From Chlorops oryzae (taxonomy: Eukaryota > Arthropoda > Insecta > Diptera > Chloropidae): a DNA stretch of 64,000 bases. Below the pieces are notes generated by a model, which was given only the letters and a program-made list of their open reading frames with translations, did no database searches and had not been told where the DNA came from. This document shows, in pieces, positions 1 through 11,088 of this stretch. Position 1 is the stretch's first letter. Every line of letters starts with the position of its first letter. The position numbers and the translations under genes are program-made. Location of the stretch: contig CM035808.1 in the NCBI GenBank assembly GCA_020466095.1, positions 30,206,959 to 30,270,958 of the forward strand, read 5' to 3'.

Positions 1-22
1 CTTATAAGTATTATGTATTTGA

Positions 23-3000
23 TCAGAGGTTACCAAAAACCGAAAGATTGAGGCACATACCAAGTGTTAAGACAACAATGGAGACGACAAGTACAGCGAA
101 ACATAGATAATTGGGCTGAATTGGCATGCGAAACAGTTTCGCCGACATATTCAATGATGATGTAAACAAGAGCAATGCATTTAAGTCTTCTGTTGAGGTA
201 TTATGATAGACGAATGGACGCACTGAAATTTGATGACCATTGGTCTGTACGATCTGGCAGACTCGCGTTACAGAAGCGGCCATAAAGAATGGTAACAGAC
301 CGATAAGTAGCCAGAGCAGAACATTGACGATATTCAATACAACCAAATTCAATGCCGAATAGTGAAAATCGAAATCCTTGAAAAGGTAAACCAATCCAGC
401 AAAGGCGTACGTCAGATTCAGCACGACGAAGAAGCAAACTGGAATCGCTCCTCGCTGATTCAAATGGTCCAAGAGCTTGCGGAATTCCAGTACTTGCTGC
501 AATGAACAATGGAGATTTTACTTTTTAAATATACCTAGGTATATACATTAGGGCGGGTCGATTCATTTTCGCAAAAATGGTATAGCAAAATCGTAATCTA
601 CAGAAAATTCTAAGAAAATTTCCCTCAGAAACCATAGTCCTAAAATCAATCCCTGTTCCGCGCAAATCGACTTCAATATTTGTCAATGACGATAAGTTTT
701 CATTGAAATTTTTTTTTATTTTTAATTTTTTTTATTTTCTAATGATACAATTCTTAGGCCCATTTTCTACTGTTCCGGTTAAATTTTATCGTCACGATAT
801 CCTCTCAAAATGTCAACATTTTCATACAAAGTTTTTTATTTTTCGGAACGAAAACTTTAATCAGAACAGTAGCAAACGGGCCTTAGAGGCTTTATATTTC
901 TTAACATACATAAGTGGATCAATTTTTTTATTAAAATCATTCGGAATGTGGTTTTTGCATATAAAGTTGTTGTTATACTTAATATCAGCTATAAATGGTA
1001 GTTTGCTATTATTTAAATTTGTACAATCAACAAAATATTTACCACCAACTCTTCGAGAAATCGTGAACAAAGTAGTTCAAAATAATCCATATTTTGCTCA
1101 TCCCGAAAACGTCTTGCTAACAATGCTTTTCGATGAAAGAAAAAATGTTCGTGAAAAAGCAATAACTAAAATTTTGCATTATCGCGATAAGCTCTATAAT
1201 CCAGCCAAACTTAGAATTTACAAAAAGTTTACGATCAATTTTGAATGCTTGGACTACATGAATATGATAGATTTGGATGATGACAACATTTTATCTGAGC
1301 CTCCCTTCACGGCCAACATTACTTACGAATACTTGTTGGAGTACATTGGGTTTGGCGCTCCACCGTTGGCTGACCCGAAAATTCCCTTACACATTCAAGG
1401 AACAGAGCGATGTGTGCAGCTTCTGACTAGTGTTTCACAGCGAGTTACAGAAAAAAATCGAAATGATGTGATAGCAGTAACATTGGAAAGTCGTGGAAGA
1501 ACGGCTCGAATGGAGTGCAAAAAAGATTTAAAAAACTAACTTTTATCTTAATTTTAACAACATAATTAAAAAAAATACTTAAAAAAAAAACTTCAATGAA
1601 AACTTATCGTCATTGACAAATTTTGAGGTCGATTTGCGCGGAACAGGGATTGATTTTAGGACTATGGTTTCTGAGGGAAATTTTCTTAGAATTTGTCGTA
1701 GATTACGATTTTGCTATACCATTTTTGATTTTTTTTCCACCCATACAAATCGACCCGGCCTAATATACATAGTGTCCAGGCAACTTTATGAATAATTTTG
1801 ATATGCGATACTTTATATCAAGGGCTATGTTTTTTTTGTTTTCGTGCACCACTTGCCTAAGATCTGCCGTTATTGAGTTATAGCACTTTAAAAGAGGACA
1901 CATTTTTTATAGAAAGAAGAAAAATATTTGAAAATTTCTAAGTATTTTTTTTAATATTTAAAAATACATACAAAAATCATAGGTTTTTAAAGAGCTATAA
2001 CTCAATAACGGTACCTTTTTGGCAAGTGGTTCAAGAAAAACAAAACAAAGCCCTTGACATGAGGTATCGCATATCAAAATTATTCATAAAGTTGCCTGGC
2101 CACCCTGTATGTATATTAGGGTGGCCAAAAAATATATGGAAAAAAATAAAGTTAATCCAATTCTGTCTCCCAGGGTCTCAAAACTTTGTTATCTTTCACT
2201 TACCTGTGCAAAATTTTATGAAGATTGAGTAAAGTTGAGAGGTGGCGCAATGGCCTCAAAGTTCAATTATCAAACTACCAACATCGGTGTGATACCGCCA
2301 ATAAATTTTGTTTTTTTTCTCACTTTAAATGGCCATAGTTTGAACATTACTATTCCTAGCTACATACAATGTTCCATGGACCATGAGTTATTTTTCAAAG
2401 CTACATCTTCTTTCTTAAAATCACAAAATTGCGCAAGTGCTGCATGCTGCTGGAATGCAACGAAGACAGTGTTGCCATCATTTCAAACTTTGCTTAATAT
2501 TCATCAAATTCAGCACAGGCAAGCAGGGGCGGACTGGGGGTCAATGGGCTCACCGGGCATTTGAAAAATGGTGATTCGTTACCTAAGAAAAAAAAAAACG
2601 TAACAGCTAAAAAGCACAGCGAACTCGGGGCCCACCGGGATTTTTCCCGGTTGCTCATGGGCCCAGTCCGCCCCTGCAGGCAAGTCAGTGATAGATGCCA
2701 ATTTCTTAAGCCCCTGTGAGCGAGGGAAAATCACTATTGCCCAAAATGGCCACATTAATCTATAAGAATATGAATTGTTTTTTTGAAATATAGGAACTCA
2801 CCCTCATCCAGTCCATAGTATCGATTGTGTGCATCAGCAATTTTTGCGACAGTGTCGAGAGATAAACACGTAACAGGAAACATTCAATGCAATAACTAGT
2901 AAGGACGGTGATTTCAACAAGTTGCTGAACTAGAATTGTTGAAAGTAGTAAGATCTAAAGAAGAAGAAAAAAATCGAAAATTATTGAAGAAAATTCTCAA

Positions 3001-3817
3001 AAGTCTTTGACTATATAAGCATATACCCTCGTGGCTAAATCCCAATCGATAAGAAATTCTGCTATCCATTTGATTTGCATAATCTGAGCCTGCATCAGAA
3101 CCGATGGAACAACGTAAGCAAACAGAATGCATAGAACGAAGAGTCCGGCAGCCACATTCAACCAGAGCCATCGGCATAATTTTGTTGGCTTCAACGACGT
3201 TAGAAAGACACGTTCAACAAGATTTTGTAACTGTTCCTGATCGATAAGTTTAGCAACGACAAATGCCGATATATAGCCCGATAGATGGAGACAGCTCGGT
3301 ATGATGTAGCCGAAGAGAAGCTCTCCAATTGTATGCGCTCCGCTCTTGTAGACATTCGGCGGTTTTGCTCTTGTAAATCCACGGTCTCCTCTAAAATGTT
3401 TTCATATTTCGAATTTTTATTAGCTATTTAGATTTTAAAAAAAAACTCTCACCGATAGGCACAACAAAACTGTAGAACATAGCCAAATATAAGTACAACG
3501 GCAATGACAAGGGCTTGCAAATAGCTCAAGCGTGTTCGGCAGGTTACATCTGTTACATTTGGTCCCAACCCACTTAACGATAAAATAATCACATATGGAC
3601 GCAAAAACTAAAGGAAAAAACCAAAAAAAAAAAAAAAAAAGAAAGGTGGAAATGGAAACACAAGGCTATAGGAATTATTTAATATTTTTTTACACACCTT
3701 GCGCTTGCAATAACTTAGCAACGCCGAAGTCGGTTCGTGCTCATTTTGAAGATCTTCGACATGCGGTACATTGCACCTCTGCACAATATAGAAAGAACCC
3801 TCATCGTTTTGGTACAT
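23..3817 (-). CDS. Gustatory-receptor-like 7TM chemoreceptor (five exons)
   Basis: Five exons join in frame on the minus strand: 3817-3698, 3607-3453, 3390-3027, 2954-2802 and 496-23. All junctions are GT-AG and the total is 421 codons plus a TGA stop, the usual size of insect gustatory receptors. The start chosen is the first ATG (MYQNDEGSFY). The product has about seven hydrophobic segments and a short hydrophilic N-terminus; an internal stretch before the last intron reads TSYCIECFLLRVYLSTLSQK, and the exon after it opens QVLEFRKLLDHLNQRG, both typical of the 7tm_7 (Gr/Or) superfamily. Such proteins are plasma-membrane cation channels of sensory neurons. The TYhhhhhQF signature in TM7 of most Grs is not visible; the C-terminus ends ...GMCLNLSVFGNL. 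It may therefore be a divergent Gr or a Gr-like (GRL) protein. Family call is fairly sure; ligand and subfamily unknown. Intron 4 (497-2801) carries three mobile elements. Confidence 0.78.
549..1762 (+). mobile_element. 1.2-kb TIR element with 8-bp TSD carrying an uncharacterised ORF
   Basis: The ends are inverted repeats of roughly 165 bp (549-714 and about 1595-1762; termini TAGGGCGGGTCGATT and its complement). They are flanked by a perfect 8-bp direct repeat ATATACAT (541-548 and 1763-1770). An 8-bp target duplication with a TAGGG terminus points to the hAT or P superfamily. The interior is almost filled by one plus-strand ORF. The element lies antisense in the last intron of the receptor gene. 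No transposase DDE motif is visible, so it may be non-autonomous or of an unfamiliar type. Confidence 0.85.
742..1539 (+). CDS. Uncharacterised transposon-carried protein
   Basis: Open frame of 265 codons from the first ATG at 742 (the frame is open from about 703). The N-terminal half has hydrophobic stretches (for example around the residues IKLLLYLISAINGSLLLFKF); the C-terminal half is hydrophilic. It contains ENVLLTMLFDERKNVREKA near the middle, then LSEPPFTANITYEYLLEYI, and close to the C-terminus IPLHIQGTERCVQLLTSVSQ and VTLESRGR. From memory this C-terminal pattern (EPP, then a Q-x-x-E-R-x-V-x-L segment, then an ESR segment) recurs in many unannotated, repetitive arthropod and cnidarian proteins of unknown function; I cannot verify it here. 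The uninterrupted frame suggests recent insertion. It is not a recognisable transposase. Function unknown. Confidence 0.55.
   Translation: MIQFLGPFSTVPVKFYRHDILSKCQHFHTKFFIFRNENFNQNSSKRALEALYFLTYISGSIFLLKSFGMWFLHIKLLLYLISAINGSLLLFKFVQSTKYLPPTLREIVNKVVQNNPYFAHPENVLLTMLFDERKNVREKAITKILHYRDKLYNPAKLRIYKKFTINFECLDYMNMIDLDDDNILSEPPFTANITYEYLLEYIGFGAPPLADPKIPLHIQGTERCVQLLTSVSQRVTEKNRNDVIAVTLESRGRTARMECKKDLKN
1771..2115. mobile_element. MITE with ~130-bp inverted repeats
   Basis: The sequence starting GTCCAGGCAACTTTATG at about 1773 returns inverted up to about 2108 (CATAAAGTTGCCTGGCCACC). The arms run to the shared inner motif CAATAACGG. It abuts the right target duplication of the preceding element. 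No ORF of note. The precise ends and target duplication are uncertain because both flanks are TA-rich. Confidence 0.65.
2524..2676. mobile_element. hAT-like MITE, 153 bp
   Basis: The termini CAGGGGCGGACTGG and CCAGTCCGCCCCTG are perfect inverted repeats. They are flanked by a perfect 8-bp direct repeat CAGGCAAG (2516-2523 and 2677-2684). CAGGGGCGG ends with 8-bp duplications are typical of hAT non-autonomous elements. GC-rich compared with its surroundings. Confidence 0.88.
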
Positions 3818-4825
3818 GTGTCGTTTCGATTCGAGCAAATTAATTAATTAATTATAGCTTAATATATTTTCCGCTCGTAACACTCACTTGACCTTTTCCA
3901 CATTCTCTGATAAATGAAACCGTTAAGCGACGACAACCGAAACCGATATTTCAATTTCCTTCGGAGAGTCTTTTACAACTAAACGACATCGACTGAGAAG
4001 AATGAAACTCGAAATGCAATGATTCTTTGTTTACAAATAGCACGCTATAAGTATATATATAAGAAAGTATAATGAGTATATAAACAATATGCTTATATGC
4101 TTTTTTATACACACAAACATACATACATACATATGTACTATATATACATATATATCGCTCTCAATATTGATAACAACTCCGTCCAGTTGATATATGATTA
4201 CGTTTTTGACACAGACATTGTCTTGCGAGCGATGATGATGAGGCGAACTCAAATATTTTATTGGATTTATTACTCATTTTGGGTATAAGAAAAAATTTCC
4301 TATTGTTTGAACGTTGCTTCTAATTAATATTTGTCTCTTATTTTTACACTAGCTAATTATAATTATCACACTTTCATAAGAGATCAGAACTTTAGTTTCG
4401 TTAAGTTTCACAGTAAAATGTTTTTCCTCAAAAAATCCCTATTCAATGGATTCTTATCTAATTACAACATTTCCAATATCATATAAGTATAAAAAAGAAA
4501 ATTTTTGTACTTATAAATAATATACCCAACAAGCAAAATAAGAAAATTTGACCCGTTTTAAGTCCATTCGACATATTTTGGTTAAGGTTAAGTTTGGCTA
4601 TTTCAAACAAATTTCTGCCTTAAAAATGTCCTAACTGTTTTTCGAGGTCTACATTACTTAAATTCGACCTTTGATAGGTCTTCAAAGTAAATCTGACTTT
4701 TAAGAATATTTTCGATCGAAAATTAGCTTTGATTTCCAAATTAGGTAAATTTTGTTAGGCATATGGACCACATTTATGTCTTAATTTGGACTATTTAGTC
4801 CGTTCGACTTTTACGGCGATATTAA
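3818..4825. other. Upstream region of the receptor gene; no gene seen
   Basis: AT-rich, with short TA and CATA runs around 4100-4160. It should hold the promoter of the minus-strand receptor gene, but I could not fix a TATA box or initiator. All open frames are short and compositionally random. Confidence 0.5.
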
Positions 4826-5365
4826 CCCAGTCGGCATTGTAAGCTCCATTTTCAAGGGTAATATTGCGGCAATATTGGAGCAATGTTAAATTGTAATATT
4901 GGAAGTGCAACAATTTAAAAAATTAATGGTGGTCCTGTAATAATTTAATAAAATACTGTGCATAAGTATCCCTCCTCATTTAATATCACGTGGTAATATA
5001 CAAGCCGATTTTTAAAACCTTTCTTACTCAATTCTCCATACTTTGTAAAAACCACTGATGCTAGGCAGTATTTTGGTGACTCTTTTCCCTTGGATATTGA
5101 AAAAAATCTCTTTATTTCTGTTTTCTTTAGGAAAGTGATCAGTAAAAATCCCTTGAAAGACATTTGAAGTTATTTTTGGTTAAAGTTAAAATCGAAAAAT
5201 TCCATCAAAACGGAAAAAACCACTCGTTCTGGCATCAGTGTATAGAATAAAATGTAAGCATGGCGCCTATAATTCTCATTTGGTTTGTAAAATGGGTCAC
5301 TTAAGACTCGCAGAATTTCTGAAGATTTTTCGAGACGTGATGAAGCAAGAACGTGCGAAAGTCAT

Positions 5366-5936
5366 AATCATCATCACCATGACCGTCATCATCATCATAA
5401 CCTCACCATCATCATCATCATCACTAAACTCACCATCATAATCACCAAGTCACCATCATCATCATTACCATCATAATCATCATCATCATCATCACCATCA
5501 TTATCACCATCATCATCACAACCTCACCATCAACACCATCATCATCATCATCATCATTATCATCACGAACCTCACCATCATCACCAACCTCACCATCATC
5601 ATCACCAAAGTCACCATTACCATCATCATCACCACCATCATCATCACCAACCTCACTATCATCAGCACCATCATCATCACAACCTCACTATCATCACCAC
5701 CATCATCATCACTAACCTCACCATCATCACCAACCTCACCATCATCACCAACCTCACCATCATCATCACCAAAGTCACCATCATTATCACCATTACCATC
5801 ATCATCACCATCGTCACCACCATCATCATCACCATATTCATCACCAACTTCACCATCATCATCACCAACTTCATCATCATCATCACCAACTTCACCATCA
5901 TCACGCACCTCACCATCACCATCATAATCATCGATT
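5366..5936. repeat. CAT/CAC trinucleotide microsatellite, ~570 bp
   Basis: Imperfect CAT/CAC triplets broken by CAACCTCAC-type units recurring about every 18-30 bp. On the minus strand this produces an apparent Asp/Gly/Val-rich open frame of 148 codons, which is an artefact of triplet periodicity. Confidence 0.95.
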
Positions 5937-6196
5937 ATTTCGATTATCGATAATCTTGTCAATCGATAATTTTGATAATCGAAAGATGAATTTTCGAGCG
6001 GCTCGCCCTAATCTAAATTAAGGCATTTTTAGGAATCTGTCCATTTCGAAAAGAAGAAAGCCCTCGATCACCGCCAGCACCACCTTTCCAATGCTAAAGT
6101 AAATGTCCATGAATCAACACTATCGATAGTCTTCAAAAACCATCGATGTTTTCGATAGTTTGAAACCATCGATAGTATCGATATTGCTATCGAGTT
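5928..6196. promoter_or_regulatory. Cluster of ATCGAT/TATCGATA motifs
   Basis: Two sub-clusters (5928-5985 and 6120-6196) hold about eight ATCGAT cores, several as TATCGATA. This is the consensus of the fly DREF factor and overlaps the CGATA site of the insulator protein BEAF-32. Whether it is used is unknown; it lies inside the TIR element and may simply be element sequence. Confidence 0.3.
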
Positions 6197-6377
6197 GTTG
6201 CTGCAGCTCTTATTTATATTCCGATTCTATTTCAATATTACAACAACAATATCGCAACAATATTACAGCAACATTACAAATGCAATAAAAAAGCGGACAT
6301 TTACATATTGCAGCAATGTGTAATATTGCAAAAGTAATACTTCTGCAATATTGCTGCAATTTAAAATGCCGACTGGG

Positions 6378-8370
6378 AACCGAAAAGTAAAATCCTCGAG
6401 AATTCGTTCCCCTGGAATGAATATTCAGAATCAGGCTGTAAGTAAAAAAAAAAAAACAAATTCTTAATACGATTAATTGAAAAAGGAAAAGTAGTTCAAT
6501 CATCTCAATCGAGAAAGGTTCTTAACGATAAAAGCCGAGATATACTTAGAGACCTTGTTTTCGCATTTAAAAAGTATTGAGAGCTGAAAGTTGACAAGAT
6601 CGCAGGCGCGGTAGGTACTCTAAAAGGTTATTAAACTATTTTAAAAAAATCCATATTATTTTTTCTACAAATTACATCTTTATTGGTTTTTCAATATATA
6701 ATAAATAAATATTAGTACAATTAATAGTGCCTACCCGAGGACTGTATACATTAATAAATGCTAGTCAAAACTTCTACATGATTTCATCATCTTAATAAAG
6801 TATATTTCAATTGAGTGAGTATACGTTTTTTTCACATTTTGTTTGTTTCTAAAATAGTTCATCGTAGTGATTAAACGTGGACTTCTTATGAAAATATTTG
6901 ACTATATATCATGTTATGTATATATATATATATATATATATATCTATATATATAAATGTATATAATTTTCGAGTTGTACTTTTGGTTAATTGTACATTGG
7001 TTGGAAAAAATCTCTTTTCTTATGATATAAAGACGGTCGTTGCTATTGGTACAACTACATTAATGAAACCAATAACTTAAATATTTTTGTACATCGTTTA
7101 TCAATTATTATTCGTTTCCAGAATTATCGGATCAAAAAAATTCTGTTTCTTAAAATTTAACAGGAATTAGCATTTAAAGAAAAATCTTCTGCTTAACAAA
7201 TTTAATATATTGCTTTAAAGTGAGGTACTTCAGTTGGCAAGTGGACTTCTCGATTGTTCCAATTAAAATAAAAGCAGTGTTACTTCGTCTAAAATTGTTC
7301 TGAAAAGATTTTTGCATCGAAGGACATAGAAACATATTCTTCACAATATGAAAGTTCAGTTTTCTATAAATAAAAAATTAATATAAAATGACAAGTGACG
7401 TCCTCATAGCGGGAATTAAATCAAATGGTCACTTTGTAGAAAAAGAAATGAGCGAAAATGAAAAACTTTGGAGAACAAAAAAAATACAACTTTTATAGAA
7501 TCACTAATATTTCCTTCAAAGAAAATAGAATTGTGCCAATCAGAACCATGACAAAACCAAAAAAAGTCACTGAGAAGTTGTAGAAAGTGTCGAATAACAT
7601 CTAGATAACCAAATCGCGTTATAGAAATTGAATAAAATACAAATGAAGGATATTTTCCAATTAGGTCTTTTAAGTGTTTTTAAAAAACGATAAATTAAAA
7701 GTAAAAATGCAAAAACCGGCATTGACAATAACTTTATATATTACAAAACTATAATTATTAAAAATTATACAGAAACGAAACCGAAACACAAAAAATTCAA
7801 TTCATTCTTAAAACTGTTCTTAAAATAAAGCTTATGTTAGAAAATTCTTTGATTAACATTTACGGTTCATTTAAACATGATTTCTGATTTGGATTTTTCC
7901 TCAGATTTTGGTTCAACATTTGAAAATGGTTCAAAAAGAATTAACATCTCTTGGGCAAAAGTCAATCGTACAAAATGAAGACCGAATTACAAATATTACC
8001 GTGCTTTTATGCAAGCAAACGGAATGATAATTAAAGCTACTCAGCGCTGCTCTTTTTTCTGCATAGAAATCTCTTAATGGAAATGTAGCAATGGAAATCA
8101 TTCCAATATAGCTTGGCTTCTATGTTACAAAACTACCTGGCAGCATTAGTTACATTTATTGTGTATTGTGTTCTGGCATTAGCTTGGCGTTCCGCTGTTG
8201 ATTACCAAACATTTCTTGACATTATGATTTGCTTCTAAACATAACAGCTTAACTAAAATAGTTTTCATTTTTTTTTTTGTTTCGTTTCATATCAAATTTA
8301 GCTTCTGATCGAATCGCAGAAGTGATAATTTGTGACAATTTTTTCAAGTATTCAATTTACATGTACATAT
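6378..8370. other. AT-rich intergenic DNA; no gene seen
   Basis: Holds a right-end fragment of the CAGCC-type MITE family (about 6391-6438, ending AATCAGGCTG), a TA microsatellite at 6917-6956, and otherwise unstructured AT-rich sequence. No convincing open frame. Confidence 0.5.
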
Positions 8371-8615
8371 CGCACCCTTGCTAATAAATCGGCACAATTC
8401 AAAATTTTTTTAATACATTTTTTTATGTTCGATTGCATTTTTCTGTAGGAAACCCAACACCCAGAAAATTAACGCTTATATTGACAGATGCAGCATTCGA
8501 TTGAGAGTAACATAAGTTCAGAAAAAATATTATTTCTCCTTAGTTTCAAGAGAGATTGAATGATTTTCGAGAAATGCGAAATTTCGAATTGTGCCGATTT
8601 AGTAGCAAGGGTGCG
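8371..8615. mobile_element. 245-bp MITE, family CGCACCCTTGC, copy 1
   Basis: Inverted termini CGCACCCTTGCTA and TAGCAAGGGTGCG in an ATAT context, followed inward by TAAATCGGCACAATTC on both arms. A second copy of the same length lies at 24105-24349 in the opposite orientation. Confidence 0.9.
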
Positions 8616-9164
8616 ATATGTATATTAATTGAATTGTTGAACTATGCGACAGCAATTCACAACCCAATGGGCTTAAAGTTAAGATAAACGAAACGTATTT
8701 GCAAGATTTAAAGATCTAAAACATACTCTTGTTTCATCACACCTAATCCTTATTTTCCTTGATTTTGAATTTCTAAAAAAAAAATGCTCCCTACAAAATG
8801 TACTAAACATATCAAGTCAGCTGATTTAATAAGTAAAGTTAAGTTACGTTCAATCAAGAGTAACTGAGCCTTTAGTTCATTCATCGAAAACTATATAGCG
8901 GACAACAGATCCGTTTTTAAAAAGAATAACTGAATTAAGTAATATAAATATAATCGAATCGTTAAATTTGCGTGTGTAATAAAAAGCCAATCTAGACTAG
9001 ATCCTTAATATTCAATTCTATCTTTGGGCTGGACTCACTTATTTCATTGTTAATAATGCAGTGAGTCGTTCGAAAGGTAAAGAATCTTTTGAAATCAACT
9101 TATGAAAGCACAAAAAAATGTTGCTCTTTGAAATCTTTTGTTGGTAGAACATACTTTGGAAACA

Positions 9165-9299
9165 CAGTGGGATATCTATAACTAGAATTCAAGAAAATTC
9201 GAGTGGTCGACTTAACAAAAACTTCGAGCTGCATGATTTCATCGGAAGGGAATTGCATTTTTTCGACTTAAGGAGCTTCGAGTTATAGAGATTACACTG
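9165..9299. mobile_element. pogo-like MITE (CAGTGGGATATC...ACACTG)
   Basis: Imperfect inverted ends CAGTGGGATATCTATAACT and AGTTATAGAGATTACACTG enclose TTCGAG/CTCGAA motifs also found in the elements at 56555 and 62087. This is the CAGTGGAATCTC class of pogo/Tc1-derived MITE. Confidence 0.65.
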
Positions 9300-9536
9300 T
9301 ATTATGTTATTCTTTCGCATTTAGATTAGATGCATTTACTCTGAATCTCCCTGTTGCACCAAGCATAACTTTTTCAATCTAGAATTTCCCTTACCATCGA
9401 TAAATCTGATGATTTGGAAGAGGTTTGCATTAATAATAGACAAAGCGCAATTTAAATTTATAGATCCAAGTTTTGACAACCCCATATCATTCGACGCTCC
9501 TGCCTTCTCTGTGTCCTCATTTCAAATTTCATGAAT

Positions 9537-9623
9537 TATGGGAGTACGTTGTATGGGAGTACGTTCTATGGGAGTACGTTGTATGGAGTACGTTGTATGG
9601 GAGTACGTTCTATGGGAGTACGA
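9537..9623. repeat. 15-bp minisatellite, about 6 copies
   Basis: Tandem unit GTATGGGAGTACGTT, with one unit shortened by a base and alternate units reading TTCTATG. It lies about 200 bp downstream of the CDK2AP1 stop codon. Confidence 0.92.
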
Positions 9624-9830
9624 CTGTCTGTCAAAATCATTTTAAATGTTTCTTGCTTTTGTCTACTTAGAATTACAAAATAAAAATCAAATAACGTAAA
9701 GCCAACTTAATCAAAAGCTACTGACACCTCATTCGTGAACATGATCCACGATTTGCACATCATCATCATCATCATCGTCGTCGTCATCGGAATCGCCAAC
9801 ATCAATAAGTGTTGACGAAGACCCCTTATC

Positions 9831-10526
9831 TCATTGTCGGGCAGAGCGTTCAGTTTCCATAAGGCACTCGCGAACAAGAATCCTGGCAGTTACGATTCCA
9901 CGCTTTAAGCGTTCCGTTGAGCTACGTGAGCCAGTGTAAGTTGGTCTGATGTCTCGGCCCATCTCCTCGATTACGGCCAACAGTTGGGCATATTTACTGA
10001 GTCCATTGGAGGCCGAAGAAGCTCCAATTGTTGGCAGATTAGCAGTTGACGTCATGGGCGTTGTAATATTCGCTGAGGTTTGCGTGGTTATGATCAATGG
10101 TGATGTAGATTGAGGATACTTGAGTTGGGACTGAATGTTAGTGCTGTTGTTGGTTTGAATACTAAGGACGCCATTATTACTGTTATTTCGCGATAAGGAC
10201 ACAGCATTGTTGATGTTGTTGCTGTGGCTGCTACTGCTGCTGCTGCTGCTACTTTGAGCAACGGTAGTATTTGCTTGTTGTTGTAAAAGCGCCAACTGTG
10301 CTTGTAACTGGGTGTATTGCAGAGCTGCTGCAACGGCATTGTTGCTGCTGCTGGTGGTACTACTGCTACTGCCCCTTATAGCTGAGATTTGTATTTGTGG
10401 TTGTTGTTCCCTTTGCTCTCGTTGTTGTTGGTAATTATAGAAATTCTGTACTTGCGATCGAGGAATCGGAGTTACTGTTACGTCACTCAACTTTGACTCG
10501 ACGGCTTGAATGTCCATTATGTCCAT
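9831..10526 (-). CDS. CDK2AP1: CDK2-associated protein 1 homologue (NuRD subunit)
   Basis: A single uninterrupted frame of 231 codons. The C-terminal ~57 residues (about 175-231) read [20 protein letters not shown], then [20 protein letters not shown] and [15 protein letters not shown]. This is the conserved CDK2AP1/DOC-1 domain, which forms a helical dimer and is a stable subunit of the Mi-2/NuRD chromatin-remodelling complex in the nucleus. The N-terminal 170 residues are low-complexity (poly-Gln, poly-Ser, Asn-rich), a common insect extension of a protein that is about 115 residues in mammals. The start is the first ATG ([13 protein letters not shown]). The neighbouring starvin gene is divergent, with roughly 2.3 kb between the putative starts. 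A CAT/CGT triplet run at about 9758-9790 lies just downstream of the stop, in the presumed 3' UTR. The identity is strong; an additional 5' non-coding exon is possible. Confidence 0.9.
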   Translation of the reverse strand: MDIMDIQAVESKLSDVTVTPIPRSQVQNFYNYQQQREQREQQPQIQISAIRGSSSSTTSSSNNAVAAALQYTQLQAQLALLQQQANTTVAQSSSSSSSSSHSNNINNAVSLSRNNSNNGVLSIQTNNSTNIQSQLKYPQSTSPLIITTQTSANITTPMTSTANLPTIGASSASNGLSKYAQLLAVIEEMGRDIRPTYTGSRSSTERLKRGIVTARILVRECLMETERSARQ

Positions 10527-10839
10527 TTTGTGGCGATTTTCCGATTTCTATTTCTTGCAAACAAAACAAAATACAATAAAGTAGTTCGATCAAGTATTAC
10601 AGTATGAGAAACAAGCTATTAGCGCCCTGTACACGCATGTACATGCTCGACGACCATGGTCACTACAAATTTGGCAAACACAACCAGTTGGATATTTTAG
10701 GGGATTTTTTCGTCATTTATAACCGAAGAAGATCAGACGCTATCATGATACAAAAAGAGCAAGATAGCGCCATTTCGGGTACCGCTATTTTGTAGCATTC
10801 GCATTGTTGTTGTTTCCCATGCTAAAGTATAGTTGTGAC
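10527..10839. promoter_or_regulatory. 5' region of the CDK2AP1 homologue
   Basis: Holds the 5' UTR and probable promoter of the minus-strand gene. No TATA box is evident; ACAAACAAAAC-type A-rich leader sequence precedes the ATG. Confidence 0.35.
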
Positions 10840-11088
10840 CATGGGCTAAACCAGAATCAAATTTAGGGGGGGGCCGAAAATGTTCACACAATTCTTTTAT
10901 GTGCATTTGTGCACGACGTTTTCATATTTTACGCAAACAGCAATGAGTTATATTAGAAAAATTCCCTTAAATTTCCATAAGTTTTAACAGAGTGCCAAAA
11001 AGCTTTCAGTGTTTTATTCGTTCGCAAGGTAACTTGCCGATTTAGGGGGGCCAATGGCGCCCCCTGCCCTACGCTGGTTTAGCCCATG
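10840..11088. mobile_element. hAT-like MITE, 249 bp, TSD GTTGTGAC
   Basis: The ends CATGGGCTAAACCAG and CTGGTTTAGCCCATG are inverted repeats with G-rich subterminal runs (TTTAGGGGGG). They are flanked by a perfect 8-bp duplication GTTGTGAC (10832-10839 and 11089-11096). Confidence 0.9.

Larger units (their letters stand above)
4826..6377. mobile_element. Probable 1.55-kb TIR element enclosing a CAT/CAC microsatellite
   Basis: The 13-bp inverted termini CCCAGTCGGCATT (4826-4838) and AATGCCGACTGGG (6365-6377) bracket the segment. Both ends carry subterminal runs of motifs such as GTAATATTG and GCAATATTG. No clear target-site duplication was found, so the extent is provisional. No transposase ORF; the middle is low-complexity DNA. 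Confidence 0.5.

Noticed and set aside
3818..3838. Upstream start of the receptor at 3838
   Set aside because: The codon is TTG on the minus strand; the first ATG is at 3817.
5516..5962. 148-codon Asp/Gly-rich open frame on the minus strand
   Set aside because: Produced entirely by the CAT/CAC triplet array; triplet repeats stay open in all frames lacking a stop.
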